From: Aricia agestis
Taxonomy: Eukaryota > Arthropoda > Insecta > Lepidoptera > Lycaenidae
Direction of reading: 5' to 3'
DNA: 64,000 nucleotides
Assembly (NCBI RefSeq): GCF_905147365.1
Contig: NC_056417.1
Location: forward strand, 4,238,501 to 4,302,500
Shown: positions 49,338-61,076 of the stretch, piece by piece
How positions within the stretch are numbered: the stretch's first letter is position 1
How the letters are laid out: each line of letters begins with the position of its first letter
Translations under genes and position numbers: made by a program
Notes under the pieces: model-generated
What the model was told of the DNA's origin: nothing
The model's database searches: none
The model's input: the letters and a program-made list of their open reading frames with translations, nothing else

Positions 49338-49812
49338 AGTATCTTTATTATACATGCGAAAGAGTGTCTGTTTTTACCTCTTCACGCTTAAATCGCTGAA
49401 CCAATTTTGCTGAAACTTGGTGTGAATACACTTTGGGTCCCGGAAAAGAGCATAGAACACTTTTTATCCAGGAATATTGTAATAATAATAATATATTCTT
49501 TCGACGCTTCACACCAAGCATTCTGGCCCCGTGGTAAGTACCTGAAGGGTCTAAGTGTTACGGATACTAGACAACGGATATATTAATACTTTTTATACTA
49601 TACATATATTTAAGATTTTTATTATAATATGATACACATATTTAATACACATCCAAGACCCAGGAACTTTTTTGAAAAACTTTTTGTTACGTCGGCGCGA
49701 CGGCTTGAGCTACCAACAGCCCACCAACTGAGCCACAGAGGTCGTCAAGGAAATGAATGTTCCCGCGCGATGAACTAATTTTGGCGTAACCGAGTTGCGG
49801 CGGTCATCCAAT
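49338..49812. mobile_element. LINE family B fragment split by SINE1
   Basis: Left part 49338-49479 (ATGCGAAAGAGTGTCTG to CACTTTTTATCCAGGAATA), right part 49747-49812 (TGTTCCCGCGCGATGAAC to GTTGCGGCGGTC). The two parts join in the family B order once the SINE1 is removed. Confidence 0.8.
49480..49746 (-). mobile_element. SINE1 copy 4, B box deleted
   Basis: Tail AATAATAATAATATATTC to head GAGGTCGTC; about 20 bp holding the B box are missing at ACGTCGGCGCGACGGC. Confidence 0.8.
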
Positions 49813-49814
49813 AT

Positions 49815-50678
49815 AACTATTGTGTGTTGTATGATGTACCATCGAGGAAATTTATTCATCTGCAGTTGACGGACAACTACGTCATTTGGTCGAATTATGT
49901 CAATTCAATGTTAATCGTGATCTGTCGGCTAGGTTTGACATAATTTAACCAAATCACATAGATTCGCAATCTGCCTAAGAATCAAGTTCTCTGATTGTAC
50001 TGTACAATTTAGTCGGGTTATGCTAAATCAAGCCTGGCTGGACTGAAACCCGACAAAAACGTTTGTATCGGCATATAAATTTCCCAGATAGTACAAGGAA
50101 CCGCAATAAACGTAGTTACTAAGACTTATGACTAAAGAAAAATAAAAAAATGACAAAAAATACTATATCTATACAATAATGACCAACACCTTCAATAAAG
50201 TTCACCATTAAAGTTCGCTTAAAAAAGCGTTCAAAACCTGCATTCATCTCTAAAGCTCATAAAGCGAATATTTGGCTTGAAAAAGCTCTGTAAAATGCTT
50301 TAGAAAAGCACTTGAGCTCGCGAGCTCATAATGACGCCCTACAGACTGCTCACTTAAGCGTTCACTAACGCAGAAAATATTACTGTATGAACTATGCTTT
50401 TGTTATTTAATTGTTTTGTGATACTACAATATGATTCGCATATGAAAACTAGCCAAGTCATACCTAAGGCTATTTTATAATATTATCTTTAAGTTATAAA
50501 AATGCATTTTATGTTGTTAGAAATAAACAGGACTGACCATTGAACTTGGCACCCATTGAGATACCACTTTTGTCGTTAAAGTCAACAACCAAGGCATGTA
50601 CCATAATATTGAACTTGGCTCTCGTTTCTCCATTGATGGGATTATTTATCACAACACTATAGTTTAATAACTAATTAC
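49815..50678. other. No recognised gene
   Basis: 49860-50060 has TTATGTCA and TTTGACATAATTT words resembling the flanks of the MITE at 47228, so an old shared repeat is likely. The remainder is unassigned. Confidence 0.4.
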
Positions 50679-51298
50679 AAATCGGCCAAGTGGCAGTCAG
50701 ACAATTGCACGAAGGGTATTGTCAAAGTAGGCCAAAAACTGTGTTTTTTGTATGGGACAGTGAGGAAGGTTTTTTTCCCCTGAAATGTTTGTTTTATTTT
50801 AATGTTATTAACAATTATTACTGAAGTAAAGATATAACTAAAGATTTTTTAAATACTTCAAGTGCCAATCTGTTGCCATTATTGAAGTAGAGCAAAAATT
50901 ACATTTTAACGAGCTTTTTCCAGCGTCTTCGCTTGCGTTAAGAAGTATTATTATATACAAACTTTCATCCCCTATTTTAACCCCTTGGAGGTGGAATTGA
51001 TCAAAATCCTTTCCTAGCGGATGCCTACGTCGTAATATCTACCTGCATGCCAAATTTCAGCCCGATCGGTCCAGTGGTTTGGGCTGTGCGTTGATAGATC
51101 ACCATGTCAGTCAGTCACCTTTGAGTTTTATATAGTATATAGATTAAAAAGATAAAACCAACTTCAACGGTGAAGATGACTTCATAATAAGTCTAGCTAT
51201 AGCAATTCTTGAGATACAGCCTGGAGACAAACAGTCGGACAGACATCGAAGTCTTAATAATAGGGTCCCGTTTTTACCCTTTGAGCACGGAGCCCAAA
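50679..51298 (+). mobile_element. GTGCGAGTCGG-family LINE fragment split by LINE family A
   Basis: Left part ATCGGCCAAGTGGCAGTCAG to about 50908; right part about 51145-51298, with TCTTGAGATACAGCCTGG and GGGTCCCGTTTTTACCC. Between them lies the family A fragment. The family order is restored across the insertion. Confidence 0.7.
50909..51144. mobile_element. LINE 3'-end fragment family A, copy 5, nested
   Basis: ACGAGCTTTTTCCAGCGTC to CACCTTTGAGTTTTATATAG; reverse orientation to the copy at 9262. Confidence 0.75.
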
Positions 51299-51305
51299 AA
51301 TGTGA

Positions 51306-51475
51306 ACCTTAATCTCAAATTAAAAATTGTACGTGCCAACTCCAAAGAAATATAAATCGTAAGTCCAAAGCTATTATGATTATGGCGAAATTAATTTCAG
51401 ACGGAGCTCATTAGGTATTTAATTCACTTGAGCCTTCAATTGATATTATCCTTCTGATTGTGCAGGAAACCAAGG
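51306..51475. repeat. Inverted duplicate, copy 2
   Basis: Reverse complement of 36835-37010 at about 95 percent identity, 14 kb away. Directly followed by a hairpin at 51485-51522 (GGGTCAGACAATTTTCC and its complement with one bulged base). Confidence 0.9.
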
Positions 51476-51522
51476 AAATTGTCTGGGTCAGACAATTTTC
51501 CAAAAAGGAAATTGTCTGACCC

Positions 51523-53345
51523 TTCTCTAGTTTTTATTATTCGTAGCCCTACTCGTTTTTAGTATATATGTTTAGTATATATAATATTATTATCTATGCA
51601 CATAACTAACTTATTCAACTAGTTTTTAAGCCAAATTGATCAAAAGACGTATTCGGCCTCTGGGTTGAACTTCAATTTTTAAACTGGCAGCGAACATGTT
51701 AAGACAATACGCATTTTATAACAATACGCATACAAACTTTCTTCATTTAACCTCCAACTTGGGATAAAAATAATTAATATAAATATTATTTCACGTACAG
51801 CCGCGGGAAGCTAATAAAATGCCTCTAAGTAGAAAATGTAAAGTAAAATGTCCACATATTTTTCTACACGCAGTAATGAATATTTTCCGCTGGCGACAAT
51901 TTACCGAGCAATGAACAGTGCACTCACGATATTGGTCGTTAGCGATATACTTGATACACTACTGTTAATTGTTATGTAAAGTTTTCTTAAGTTTACTTTA
52001 TAATTAACAAATTGTGGCATGAACGATAGTTTTTGTGACTTTCAAATTGTAATATGTAGAAATTATTAAAAAAGTATTATTCATTACAGTACATAGAGTC
52101 AAAAGTTTTTACTAAAAACGATCGAAACGAAGGAATGAAAAATAATAATAATAATTAATCGGTTTCGCAACAAAATAAACACTTTTAAGCTACCGCGGAG
52201 CTACGACGCGCTACGCGTCTGCTACGGTTCGTAGCATCTAACTCTTAAGATAAGTAGATAAAATATAATGAATAATGATACTGACGTTTGCATAATATTA
52301 ATATACACGGTAACGATTATACAGAAACATTATTAAATTATAATAATATAGTTTGTTAATGGAGACAGCTAAATAAAAAAAGCCCCTGCTTTTTCCGCTG
52401 GAACTGCAGTATAATATAATCTCAAGTGTTACACATTTTTGCCTACTTCACTATCGTATATTACTTGTAAAAGAGTTAAGTAATTTGCTAACACTTCTTT
52501 TCCAGTGAGAATAACCTTGTAAACTACAGCGCCACTGCTGAACATGATTTTCCACACAGCGCCATCTAGTTTTGGTAACATGCAACAGTATCCGCGCTAG
52601 ATGGTGCTTAATTTCCTTGTCGACTGTAGCAGTTAGTGTCAAGTTTTCCCACCGCGGCGCTGTCATCAACTTTCAGTTTTCTCATACTTTTCTTTTATAA
52701 AACAGAGTATTAATAGTTTAGTACGTATGCACACGAATTTATATTTTTAAGAAGAACGAGATTCTTTCACTACCTTCGTTAATGATTTTAATTTTGTAAC
52801 ATTATAACAACTCAAAATGTTGTAATAAATGTAATTTAATATCATCTGGAATACTTAAACAATTTTAACTGATTATCTTAAGTTTAAAGTAGTGCCATAG
52901 AAAATACGTACGCACATACACTCAAAAAACAGCCCTCTTTATTCGCAAAAAAATAACGCATTGAAAAAAAAAAGACAACAATTTATGAAACAAAAAGTAA
53001 CTGCAAGTGCAATGTATTGATAGAGAAATATAAGACTGAAGTACTGAAACGTATAATTTAAATTACCGATGACACACCATGCCGAAATTAAGTCGCGTTA
53101 TATTGTATCATGTATGCGTAGCGCATTTCTGATGTAATCATGCCCAACTTCGGCCGCGTATCTTCAGCCTAGTGTGTTTAGACCCTTACAGTAATTACTC
53201 AATTTATATGATATCAAAAATATGCAAATTCTTCTGTGAAGTGGCAACCCTGTCACTAATTGATGAATTCGGGCGATGTCGGGTGCAGCTAACGATCACT
53301 TCATAGCGCCCTCTCGCTCTCACATTACAATATTCATTTTTGGGA
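51523..53345. other. No recognised gene, about 1.8 kb
   Basis: AT-rich DNA. 52550-52615 has an AGCGCCATCTAGTT and CTAGATGGTGCT inverted pair. The 72-codon minus frame at 52451-52669 overlaps it and has no domain. Otherwise nothing. Confidence 0.4.
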
Positions 53346-53349
53346 CAAT

Positions 53350-54050
53350 ATTATTTAAAAATGAATTTTAGAGTTCCGTAGTCAACAAGGAACCCTTATA
53401 GTTTCGGTCTGTCCATCCGTCTGTCTGTCCGTGGTTTTGCACAGAGACTACAAAGCTGTAATTTGGCATGAACGCTCATATTAATGATGCCAAAAAATAG
53501 TACATGAAATCTTAAAAATATATTTTTTATGATACCTGGGGAGGTACCTACACATTAAGCGGGAATGATTTTATTTTTTTGCTCCCATCCACCCCATCAT
53601 GTGGGGTGTTGTTGGATAGGTTTCCTAAAAATATTATGAGTATTTATAAATAATTTTCCGATTCATCGATCCATTTCTGAAATATTAAATTTAAAAGTGA
53701 AAAAAGGGGGTTCTGCCAGCTAAATGGTTGAGATTCTGGAAATATGAAAAAAATTATTGGAGTAGGAAATATGCTGAATTGAAAAGGAAACTATCACGGC
53801 TAAGAAAACTTTAAAAGTTATTGAGTAATAATCTATCAACTAAAAAAAATGTATTCGGTGAAGTAACTATAAAGGAACTTTTCGTTCAAATTCCTTTGAA
53901 TGGAATTAAGATCATGTAATTATTGTTAGTAGTGTAAAACACGTTATAAAATATGTACATTCATTGACCATACAAAAATTTAAAAAAACTACCGATATTA
54001 CGGTACCCTATATATATTGCGCGTGGCTCGACACGCACTTGGCCGGTTTT
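53350..54050. mobile_element. LINE-type repeat, about 700 bp
   Basis: AGAGTTCCGTAGTCAACAAG and CCGTCTGTCTGTCCGTGG at one end, GCGCGTGGCTCGACACGCAC with TTGGCCGGTTTTT at the other. Both blocks are familiar lepidopteran repeat ends. The middle has no intact frame. Confidence 0.55.
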
Positions 54051-54162
54051 TCCTTTTAAGATTGCTTTATGATATGATAATTCATTATGTTTTATCAGAT
54101 AATTATTTTATATTAAACGGGCTAAGAAATCAAGTCCAAGATAGTCGTTAATATAATATAAT

Positions 54163-54390
54163 ACGAGCTTTTGCCCGCGGCTTCGCTCGCGTTAAGAAGT
54201 ATTATTATATACAAACTTTCATCCCCTATTTGAACCCCTTGGGGTTGGAATTTATCAAAATCCTTTCTTAGCGAATGCCTACGTTATAACATCTACCTGC
54301 ATGCCAAATTTCAGCCCGATCCGTCCAGTGGTTTGGGCTGTGCGTTGATAGATCACTATGTCAATCAGTCAGTCACCTTTGAGTTTTATA

Positions 54391-54393
<3 letters not shown>
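54163..54393. mobile_element. LINE 3'-end fragment family A, copy 6
   Basis: ACGAGCTTTTGCCCGCGGCT to CACCTTTGAGTTTTATATA, joined directly to the palindrome. Confidence 0.72.
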
Positions 54394-54674
<281 letters not shown>

Positions 54675-54679
54675 GATAT

Positions 54680-55150
54680 TAAGTCTACTGGGCTTGCTTG
54701 ATATAACCAGACTGAATCATGCAGGCGGCAGGCCCGTCATATGCCTCTGAAAGTCTGAACTAATTTCTCTGATGTTACATTTGCTATAAACATGTTTTGT
54801 AAAAAAAGATTGTGTTGTAAAACACGTAATATCTTTTGCGTAAAACAATATTTAAAAACAAAATGCATAAAGTCTGCTTGTAGACAGTAAAATCATTAGT
54901 AACAGCAATGTGCCGGGAACAAGATATTTCATATTCTAAAGTATAACATGACACTATATCATATGGAATACAATTTTTCCGTGTAAACTGTGTATAAATC
55001 ATACGTCGCTAACGACCGCTCCGCGCAGCTGTTCGCATGGCACTGGCGTTGAGTGAGGTAGCACGCTAGCGAGCGGAGCGGGTAGCTTAGCGGGTGACGA
55101 AGCGACTTACATGAATAAAAGTTAAAAAATAGGCTTTAGTTGCATTTTAC
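54680..55150. other. No recognised gene
   Basis: About 55010-55085 has CGACCGCTCCGCGC facing GCGAGCGGAGCGG, a GC-rich inverted pair. The rest is unassigned. Confidence 0.45.
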
Positions 55151-55154
55151 AGCT

Positions 55155-55245
55155 ACATAAAAGTGCCAAAGTATGTCTGTCTGTCTCTTCAAGCCCAAAC
55201 GTTTGAACCGATTTTGATAAAATTTGTTATGGAGATACTACAAAA
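55155..55245. repeat. LINE family B scrap
   Basis: AGTATGTCTGTCTGTCTC then CAAACGTTTGAACCGATTT and TATGGAGATACT. Confidence 0.55.
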
Positions 55246-55532
55246 ATATTAATATTATGTAGTTTGTCGGGACTCTATTACTATAACTAGATAAGTTTTT
55301 TTTTGCAGAAAAACATCTAGTTTAATATTAAAAAAATATATTAAATAGAACTATTTTATAATATATTTGGCTAAGTATCCATAATTTATTGTTTAACAAA
55401 GAATAACTTTAAGTATTATTTGAATTAATCTATGAAAAGGATTCTTCAATTGAAAATTTAATATAGAAAAATACAAAAATGCATAACGACCAATTAATAA
55501 ATGCATAAATCTTTAGGACATATTTTATTACG

Positions 55533-55925
55533 GATTGGGCTAATTTTAGTCTTAAAATATTCGTAGAAGTCTAGGGAAGGTTTTAAAGTGACACGAAGTT
55601 CACCGGGACAGCTAGTAAATAATATTAAAATAAAATATATCCTAAAGATTTATGCATTTATTAATTGGTCATTATGCATTTTTGTATTTAGCGTTACTAA
55701 CACAATTGAAAATCCATTTTTATAGAAGTGTGTTGTGATCTATATAAAAGTGTTTTTTTTAGACTTTTTCAGGAAATTTAATTTTTTTTTAGAATTTTTC
55801 TCTCCGTAAGAACCATCCTCGTACTTCAAGGAATATTAAAAAAAAAGAATTAGCGAAATCGGTCCAACCGTTCTCGAGTTTTGCGCTTAGCAACACATTC
55901 AGCGACTCATTTTTATATTATAGAA
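55533..55925. mobile_element. LINE-end fragments, family I
   Basis: GGATTGGGCTAATTTTAGTC to GTTCACCGGGACAGCTAG at 55533-55615, then ATTGAAAATCCATTTTTATA near 55710 and CCGTTCTCGAGTTTTGCGC near 55870. TAAATGCATAAATCTTTAGG (55499) and its complement at 55640 form an inverted pair around the first piece. Confidence 0.55.
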
Positions 55926-55974
55926 GAATAAAACAAAAAATGAATGACAATCGTAAAACTAATCCGCCATGCTT

Positions 55975-56024
55975 ATATTACACAAGCGAAGCGAATAGCG
56001 GTATCCGCTTCGCTTGTGTAATAT
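55975..56024. repeat. Perfect 19-bp-arm hairpin
   Basis: ATATTACACAAGCGAAGCG and its exact complement around a 12-nt loop. Confidence 0.9.
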
Positions 56025-56596
56025 GTGCATGCGTCTAAAATGCAGGGCTGCCAACCGCATGCTAGCGGGTAATTGGCAGCAATAGACTGGCGGGAAGTAG
56101 TGAGATTTATGTTATTTCGCACGAGGAAATTGCTTTTATTACTTCAGACGTAACGTTATATAAGATTATTTTGACGGCTTTCTATTCATTTGATAATAAT
56201 AATTATTGAGTTTGTTAAACAAGCTACAAAAGAGCTTATTTTGTTTAAAAAATTTGTAGAACGTTATATCGAACGAAATAAAATTGTTTTGAATTGACAA
56301 AGATATTGAGAAAAAATATTGTGTTAAATATTCTGAAGGCGAAATCAACTTTACTAGGTTAGGTTGGTACTTCTTTGGTATTAAAGTTTCGAGTAATGAT
56401 TTCTTTTATAATTTTTGATATTATGCACTTTTGGCTTTACAATATTATGACTTATGAGATCCAATTATAGGGAATATTACGCAAAGTTCGGAGTAGAGAG
56501 CTCTACTTATAACACATACATTAAACAATCTGACCAAAATCTGACATGTTGCACACGTCATACATCAGAATATTGACTGAAACGTTGTCAAACGTC
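56025..56596. other. No recognised gene
   Basis: AT-rich DNA without assignable frames or repeats. Confidence 0.4.
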
Positions 56597-56608
56597 GATC
56601 AAAACTTT

Positions 56609-57232
56609 TGGAACGTAGTTCATTATCGCGCGTTGCGCCTTGGGCGAGACTGAACAGTTGTAACGACACTTTTTTATTAGTACCTGTATGGTATGGGCAG
56701 AGGGCGTTGATTGTATTCCTGTGCGTCAACTAGATGGCATTTTTCGAGAATAAACAGCGACGCGTTGTTAGTATTCCTGGGCGTCAGTAGATGGCGTTTT
56801 TTTAAATATATTTTTTAGTGTACTCGTCACCACATTTATAAATAATAATAATAAACACGTTATGCAGTGATTTAGTAAAAGAAAAAATATTTTGTAGTAC
56901 GCGTGGTAATTTAAATATAATCTTCCATACCTATGGACGATAAATCAATCAAGAACAAATCAAGAAAAACTAATAGCATATCAGCCACGACACGAATTTC
57001 GCGTATGGTCTTTTTGTGATTGCCAGAACGCGTTGTGGCCGTTTTCATTAGAGCCACGACGCGAAATTCGCGTCGTGGCTGTTTCACTGTGACCACAACG
57101 CGTTGTGAGCCATTTTTTCGCTCATGGAGCGATTTCGGTCTTTGAGCGTAACATATACACTATACAGGTTTCTTGAACATAAGAAATAGCTTCGTTCCAT
57201 TCGAGTGTCCCTTGACACCTCTCAAGTTTTTT
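56609..57232. mobile_element. MITE family D copy 3, split by a palindromic insertion
   Basis: Left part (GGAACGTAGTTCATTATC to TTTTTTAGTGTA, to about 56821) and right part (about 57155-57232, ending GACACCTCTCAAG) are family D in reverse orientation. Between them lies an unrelated segment of about 330 bp. Confidence 0.7.
56822..57154. mobile_element. Inserted repeat with GCCACGACGCGAA palindromes
   Basis: 57052-57080 is a perfect palindrome AGCCACGACGCGAA/TTCGCGTCGTGGCT around one A. Further inverted words (CCACGACACGAATTTCGCG, GAACGCGTTGTGGCC, CACAACGCGTTGTG) surround it. Origin unknown; could be a foldback MITE. Confidence 0.6.
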
Positions 57233-57246
57233 AACATGCTGGTTGC

Positions 57247-57285
57247 AATGTTTTCACGCTAGAGGCAGTCTAGCGTGAAAACATT
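57247..57285. repeat. Perfect 17-bp-arm hairpin
   Basis: AATGTTTTCACGCTAGA and its complement around GGCAG, 15 bp beyond the MITE D end. Confidence 0.9.
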
Positions 57286-57289
57286 ACAG

Positions 57290-57620
57290 TAGCCAGTAAT
57301 GTATCCTATTCAAGTACCAAAAAAGTGTCAAAAACATTACTTAGACGCATATTGCGATTTTTTGTGTAACGTGAACGCATATTACGGTTTAAGTAAAAAG
57401 CTATTATAATATTACAAAATTAGCATGCGAAAGTTAAATTAAACTAATAACCTCTTTCAAAGAAACCGTATAATATTGCACCTTGCATGTATAAAATGCG
57501 GGTATGCTAATTATTTAATATGAAATACGATGTGACCACAATGTAGCGAGCAATATTTTATTGCAACAAGTGCTTATAGACCAAGAGCCCAGGGCTGTCA
57601 GACCTTCGTCATTTAAAAAA
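57290..57620. other. No recognised feature
   Basis: Unassigned AT-rich DNA. Confidence 0.4.
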
Positions 57621-57623
57621 AAC

Positions 57624-58299
57624 TTGAGAGGTGTCAAGAGACACCCAAATGGAATGAAGTTATTTGTTATGTTCAAAAAACCTATTTGACATAATATGTA
57701 AGTACTTAATAAAAAAATATTTATAAAATAATAATATAATAATAACTCCCACACCGGTTTCGGTGACGGTGGCCGGTTTCATTGAAACCAGGCCAGTTAC
57801 GCAGGAGTAATTTTATAGTGCCCAAGTGTGTGCGCAGTACACAAGAGCACTCCCTATTCCTTTACTCTCATAACCCAGCGGGACGGACGACCGACGCGAC
57901 TGGCGAGAGATCAGGCGCAGGACTGACTTTCTACATGCCCATCCGACGCATGGATCATCTTACTTGTCAGACAATCTGGTGATATGCCTACATTGTCCTA
58001 ACCAAACTTGGATATAACATGTTTCCAACGCGGGCATCGAACCAACGACCTCCGAGTCAAGAGCCACGCTCTTAACCACTGGACCACGGAGGCGTTTATA
58101 TTTATAAAAACGCCATCTATTGACGCCCAGGAATACTAACAACGCGTCGTTGTTTATTCTCAAAAACGCCATCCAGCTGACGCAAGGGAATACTATCAAC
58201 GCCCTCTGCCCCTACCGATCAGGTACTAATAAAAAAGTGTAGAGGTCAAATATCGTTCTGTCTAGCCTCCTTTACGCCGAACGCGTAATAAGGAACTTC
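57624..58299. mobile_element. MITE family D copy 4, split by SINE2
   Basis: Left part 57624-57728 (ACTTGAGAGGTGTCAAGAG, GGAATGAAGTTATT), right part 58098-58299 (AACGCCATCTATTGACGCCC to AGGAACTTCGTTCC). The full order matches 23360-23656 when the SINE is removed. Confidence 0.85.
57729..58097 (-). mobile_element. tRNA-derived SINE2, copy 2, nested in MITE D
   Basis: Flanked by ATATTTATAAAA at 57717-57728 and 58098-58109 (12 bp). Tail (TAATAATATAATAATAAC) at left, head with CCACTGGACCACGGAGGCG at right. The B box is mutated (GGCATCGAACC on the plus strand). Confidence 0.9.
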
Positions 58300-58434
58300 G
58301 TTCCAAAAAGCTGAAAGTTTTTTAGTAGAGGTAGTACTACTCTGGAGTGTAGGTTGCGTTTACTTCAGAAGGTATTATTAAGTGGTAAAGGTATATAAAA
58401 CGATATTCGTTAAAGTATAAGCTCAATTTTTTCA

Positions 58435-58728
58435 CAGTTTATTCTTTGGGATAACTCTAGGAATCTCTTCTTCCACTGTCAGACACTTATGAATTATGAT
58501 AGTTGCCTTATTTCTGCCTCGCACTGTAAAACGAACGAACGAATTGTTACCAGCAGTATTTCCGGACCAATATGACCTGCAAACCTTTAAGAAGAGAGCG
58601 TATTCCCTCCAGAAAGGCCGGCAATGCACCCGCAGCTCTTCTGATGTTGATGTCCATGGGCGGCGGTAGTTGCTTTCCATCAGGTGACCCGTTTGCTCGT
58701 TTGACCCCCTTATTTCATTAAAAAAAAG
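58435..58728 (+). pseudogene. Partner LINE: reverse-transcriptase C-terminus and 3' tail
   Basis: The plus strand from about 58532 encodes NELLPAVFPDQYDLQTFKKR, then a KGRQCTRSSSDVDVHGRR stretch and a TAG at about 58665. The pattern Leu-Pro, Val-Phe-Pro, Tyr-Asp, Phe-Lys-x-Arg is the usual end of Jockey/CR1-type reverse transcriptases. The 3' UTR (GTTGCTTTCCATCAGGTGAC, CGTTTGCTCGTTTG, then A8) is the SINE family S tail. A 5'-truncated copy, as LINEs often are; upstream of about 58500 the frame is lost. Confidence 0.75.
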
Positions 58729-58759
58729 TTACTTTCTACTGCCAGACACCTCAACAATA

Positions 58760-58945
58760 TTAGATACTAGATATATTATTATATAGCTATTTATTTATCG
58801 CGCTGGAATCGTACATTTTTCCGGTATAAAAACTATCATTGTCCGTTCCAGGGACTCAAAGTGTCTGTGTACCAAACATCAAATCGAATTAAACGTAAAG
58901 GACAGACAGACAAACTTTCGCATTTATAATAATAATTATAGTTAT
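58760..58945. mobile_element. LINE 3'-end fragment family B
   Basis: TTATTTATCGCGCTGGAATC, GGACTCAAAGTGTCTG and CAAACTTTCGCATTTATAAT; internal deletion of the CGGTTCAGCGG block. Confidence 0.65.
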
Positions 58946-59155
58946 GGATTTAGGGGTGTAGTCCTAGGTTCTTGTTCTATAATATACATTGCCAGTTTTA
59001 ATTAGCCCTTCGTATTGCCCGTGACTACGTTACAAATTAGGTCACTTTTACTTGGTAGAAATGTTTCTACGGGCCATTTTGTCAATTTCGGATTAGCCAA
59101 GCATTTTTAGTGACAAAGTTTTGTAACATTAGGTACTAAGTAAACGAAATTAACA

Positions 59156-59479
59156 TTTTTTTTTATGATATAAGGGGTAAAACGAGCAAACGGGTCACCT
59201 GATGGAAAGCAACTTCCGTCGCCCATGGACACTCGCAGCATCAGAAGGTTTGCAAGTGCGTTGCCGGCCTTTTAAGAGGGAATAGGGTAGGGGAAGGTAG
59301 GGAAGGGAAGGGAATAGGGGAGGGTAGAAAAGGGAATGGGGTAGGGGATTGGGCCTCCGGTAAACTCACTCACTCGGCGTAAAACAGCGCAAGCGCTGTT
59401 TTACGCCGGTTTTCTGTGAGAACGTGGTATTTCTCCGGTCGAGCCGGCCCATTTGTGCCGAAGCATGGCTCTCCCACGT
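59156..59479 (-). mobile_element. SINE family S, copy 10
   Basis: Full length; the T-run tail reads TTTTTTTTTATGATATAAGG, and the head stem reads AAAACAGCGCAAGCGCTG. Confidence 0.85.
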
Positions 59480-59578
59480 ATAGATATTCATATTTCCCTT
59501 TAAGTTAATTATGTCATTATAATAATAATTGTAAGTTTTGATTAGTATTTGAATACTGTGACAACGTTAAAATTTAAA

Positions 59579-59985
59579 CAAGTGCGAGTCGGACTCGCGC
59601 ACGAAGGGTTCCGTACTGTTATAGAGCAAACATAGATCAAAAATTGTGTTTTTGTATGGGAGCCCCCCTTATTTTTTTATTTTATTTTAATATTATTCTT
59701 AAATATTGAAGTGGATATATAATTAAGGCCTTTGTGAAAATATCAAGTGCCTACCTGTTGCCATTATATATCGAGCAATAAAGGCTAAAAAAAGCACGTT
59801 TGTTGTATGGGAGCCCCCTTTAATTATTAATAATTTTATTTTGTTATAGCGGCAACAGATATACACAATCTGTGAAAATTTCAGAACTCTAGCTATAGTG
59901 GTTCTTGAGATACAGCCTGGAGACAGACATCGAAGTCTCATGAATAAGGTCCCGTTTTCACCCTTTGGGTACGGAACCCTAAATA
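59579..59985 (+). mobile_element. LINE 3'-end fragment, GTGCGAGTCGG family
   Basis: AGTGCGAGTCGGACTCGCGC through GAGATACAGCCTGGAGAC to TTTGGGTACGGAACCCTAAA; nearly full. Confidence 0.68.
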
Positions 59986-59989
59986 AAAT

Positions 59990-61076
59990 AAGACCATGCT
60001 ACTCGCAGCATCATTATCAATATAATGACACCTCAATTATTGTTTAAAATGTACCAGAAGTAGAAGCTACAAGGGCACACACACACACATAGACTGCCAA
60101 AATCATAATCCGTTTTGGCTTCGCCGTAGTTAGAAAAAAATACAACTATTATCTAATGCCTGTTGATCTATCTATCTGTATTGTATCTAGCATCTCTCCC
60201 GTTATGAAGGAAAGAAAGGGAGTAGTAAATACTCAGACTACTTATAAGTCTGAGTATTTAAGTAAATCAGTTACGCTCAACCTTTTTTCACGGTTCGTGG
60301 ATGATTTGCATAAGAAACAAGTGTATGAGTGGCGATCTATCATCGATACAATGATTGATGGACAGGGGCGCTCAACTGTTGATTCAGCTTACTAGTTTTT
60401 GTTTCTATCTTGTTTGATTTTGTTTTGAAAGTGGTGCTATTTTGCGGATTAGGATGGAAGAGTTATAGTGTACATTTTTGTTTGAATGAGCGGTGGTAAA
60501 ATTATATCACTTTTGTATTGTTAAGTCGTTATAATATTGGCAGTATTATGTTTTTTGTAGTCGCAAAGACAATTTCGAAAGAACAATAATTTTTTCCCCA
60601 AAAAAGTGGCCTGAGGTTTATTAGAATTAAATTGAAATACAAAATCGGCACTCGAAATTTCGTAGCTGGTTTTATTTAAATAAACAAACAAAAATACTAC
60701 CCTGTATTTATAAATAAATAATTTTACAACATATACAAAAAATCTATTTACTTATTCCATGAAAACAATTAGTCTGAAAAACCACACCGCAAGCTCTTTG
60801 GTTTGTAAATGTATTTCCCTGTATAATCACACACGGATATCGTTAGAGTAAAATCAACTGTGTGGCTTTGGAATATAGTATAAACTTGTTTGAATAAGAC
60901 TAACATGTTAACTAGTGTTAGCTGATGGCTGATTTGTGTGCACAAGACGTTATTAGATTGACTGATGACTGCATTCAATTATTCGATAGCTTATAATATT
61001 GAAATGTTGTACATCCCTCTGTAGCATTATGTATTTAATGGCCATCCCACTTCGTTATGTGTGTAAAAGTAGTCTT
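59990..61076. other. No recognised gene; one hairpin
   Basis: A (CA)n run at 60078-60088 and a 13-bp-arm hairpin at 60227-60259 (AAATACTCAGACT and complement). The 79-codon plus frame at 60156-60395 reads through the hairpin and has no known domain. Confidence 0.4.

Noticed and set aside
52451..52669. 72-codon minus frame as a host gene
   Set aside because: It overlaps an inverted CGCCATCTAG repeat and shows no recognisable domain.
60156..60395. 79-codon plus frame as a host gene
   Set aside because: It runs through a perfect hairpin and has no domain or neighbouring exon signals.
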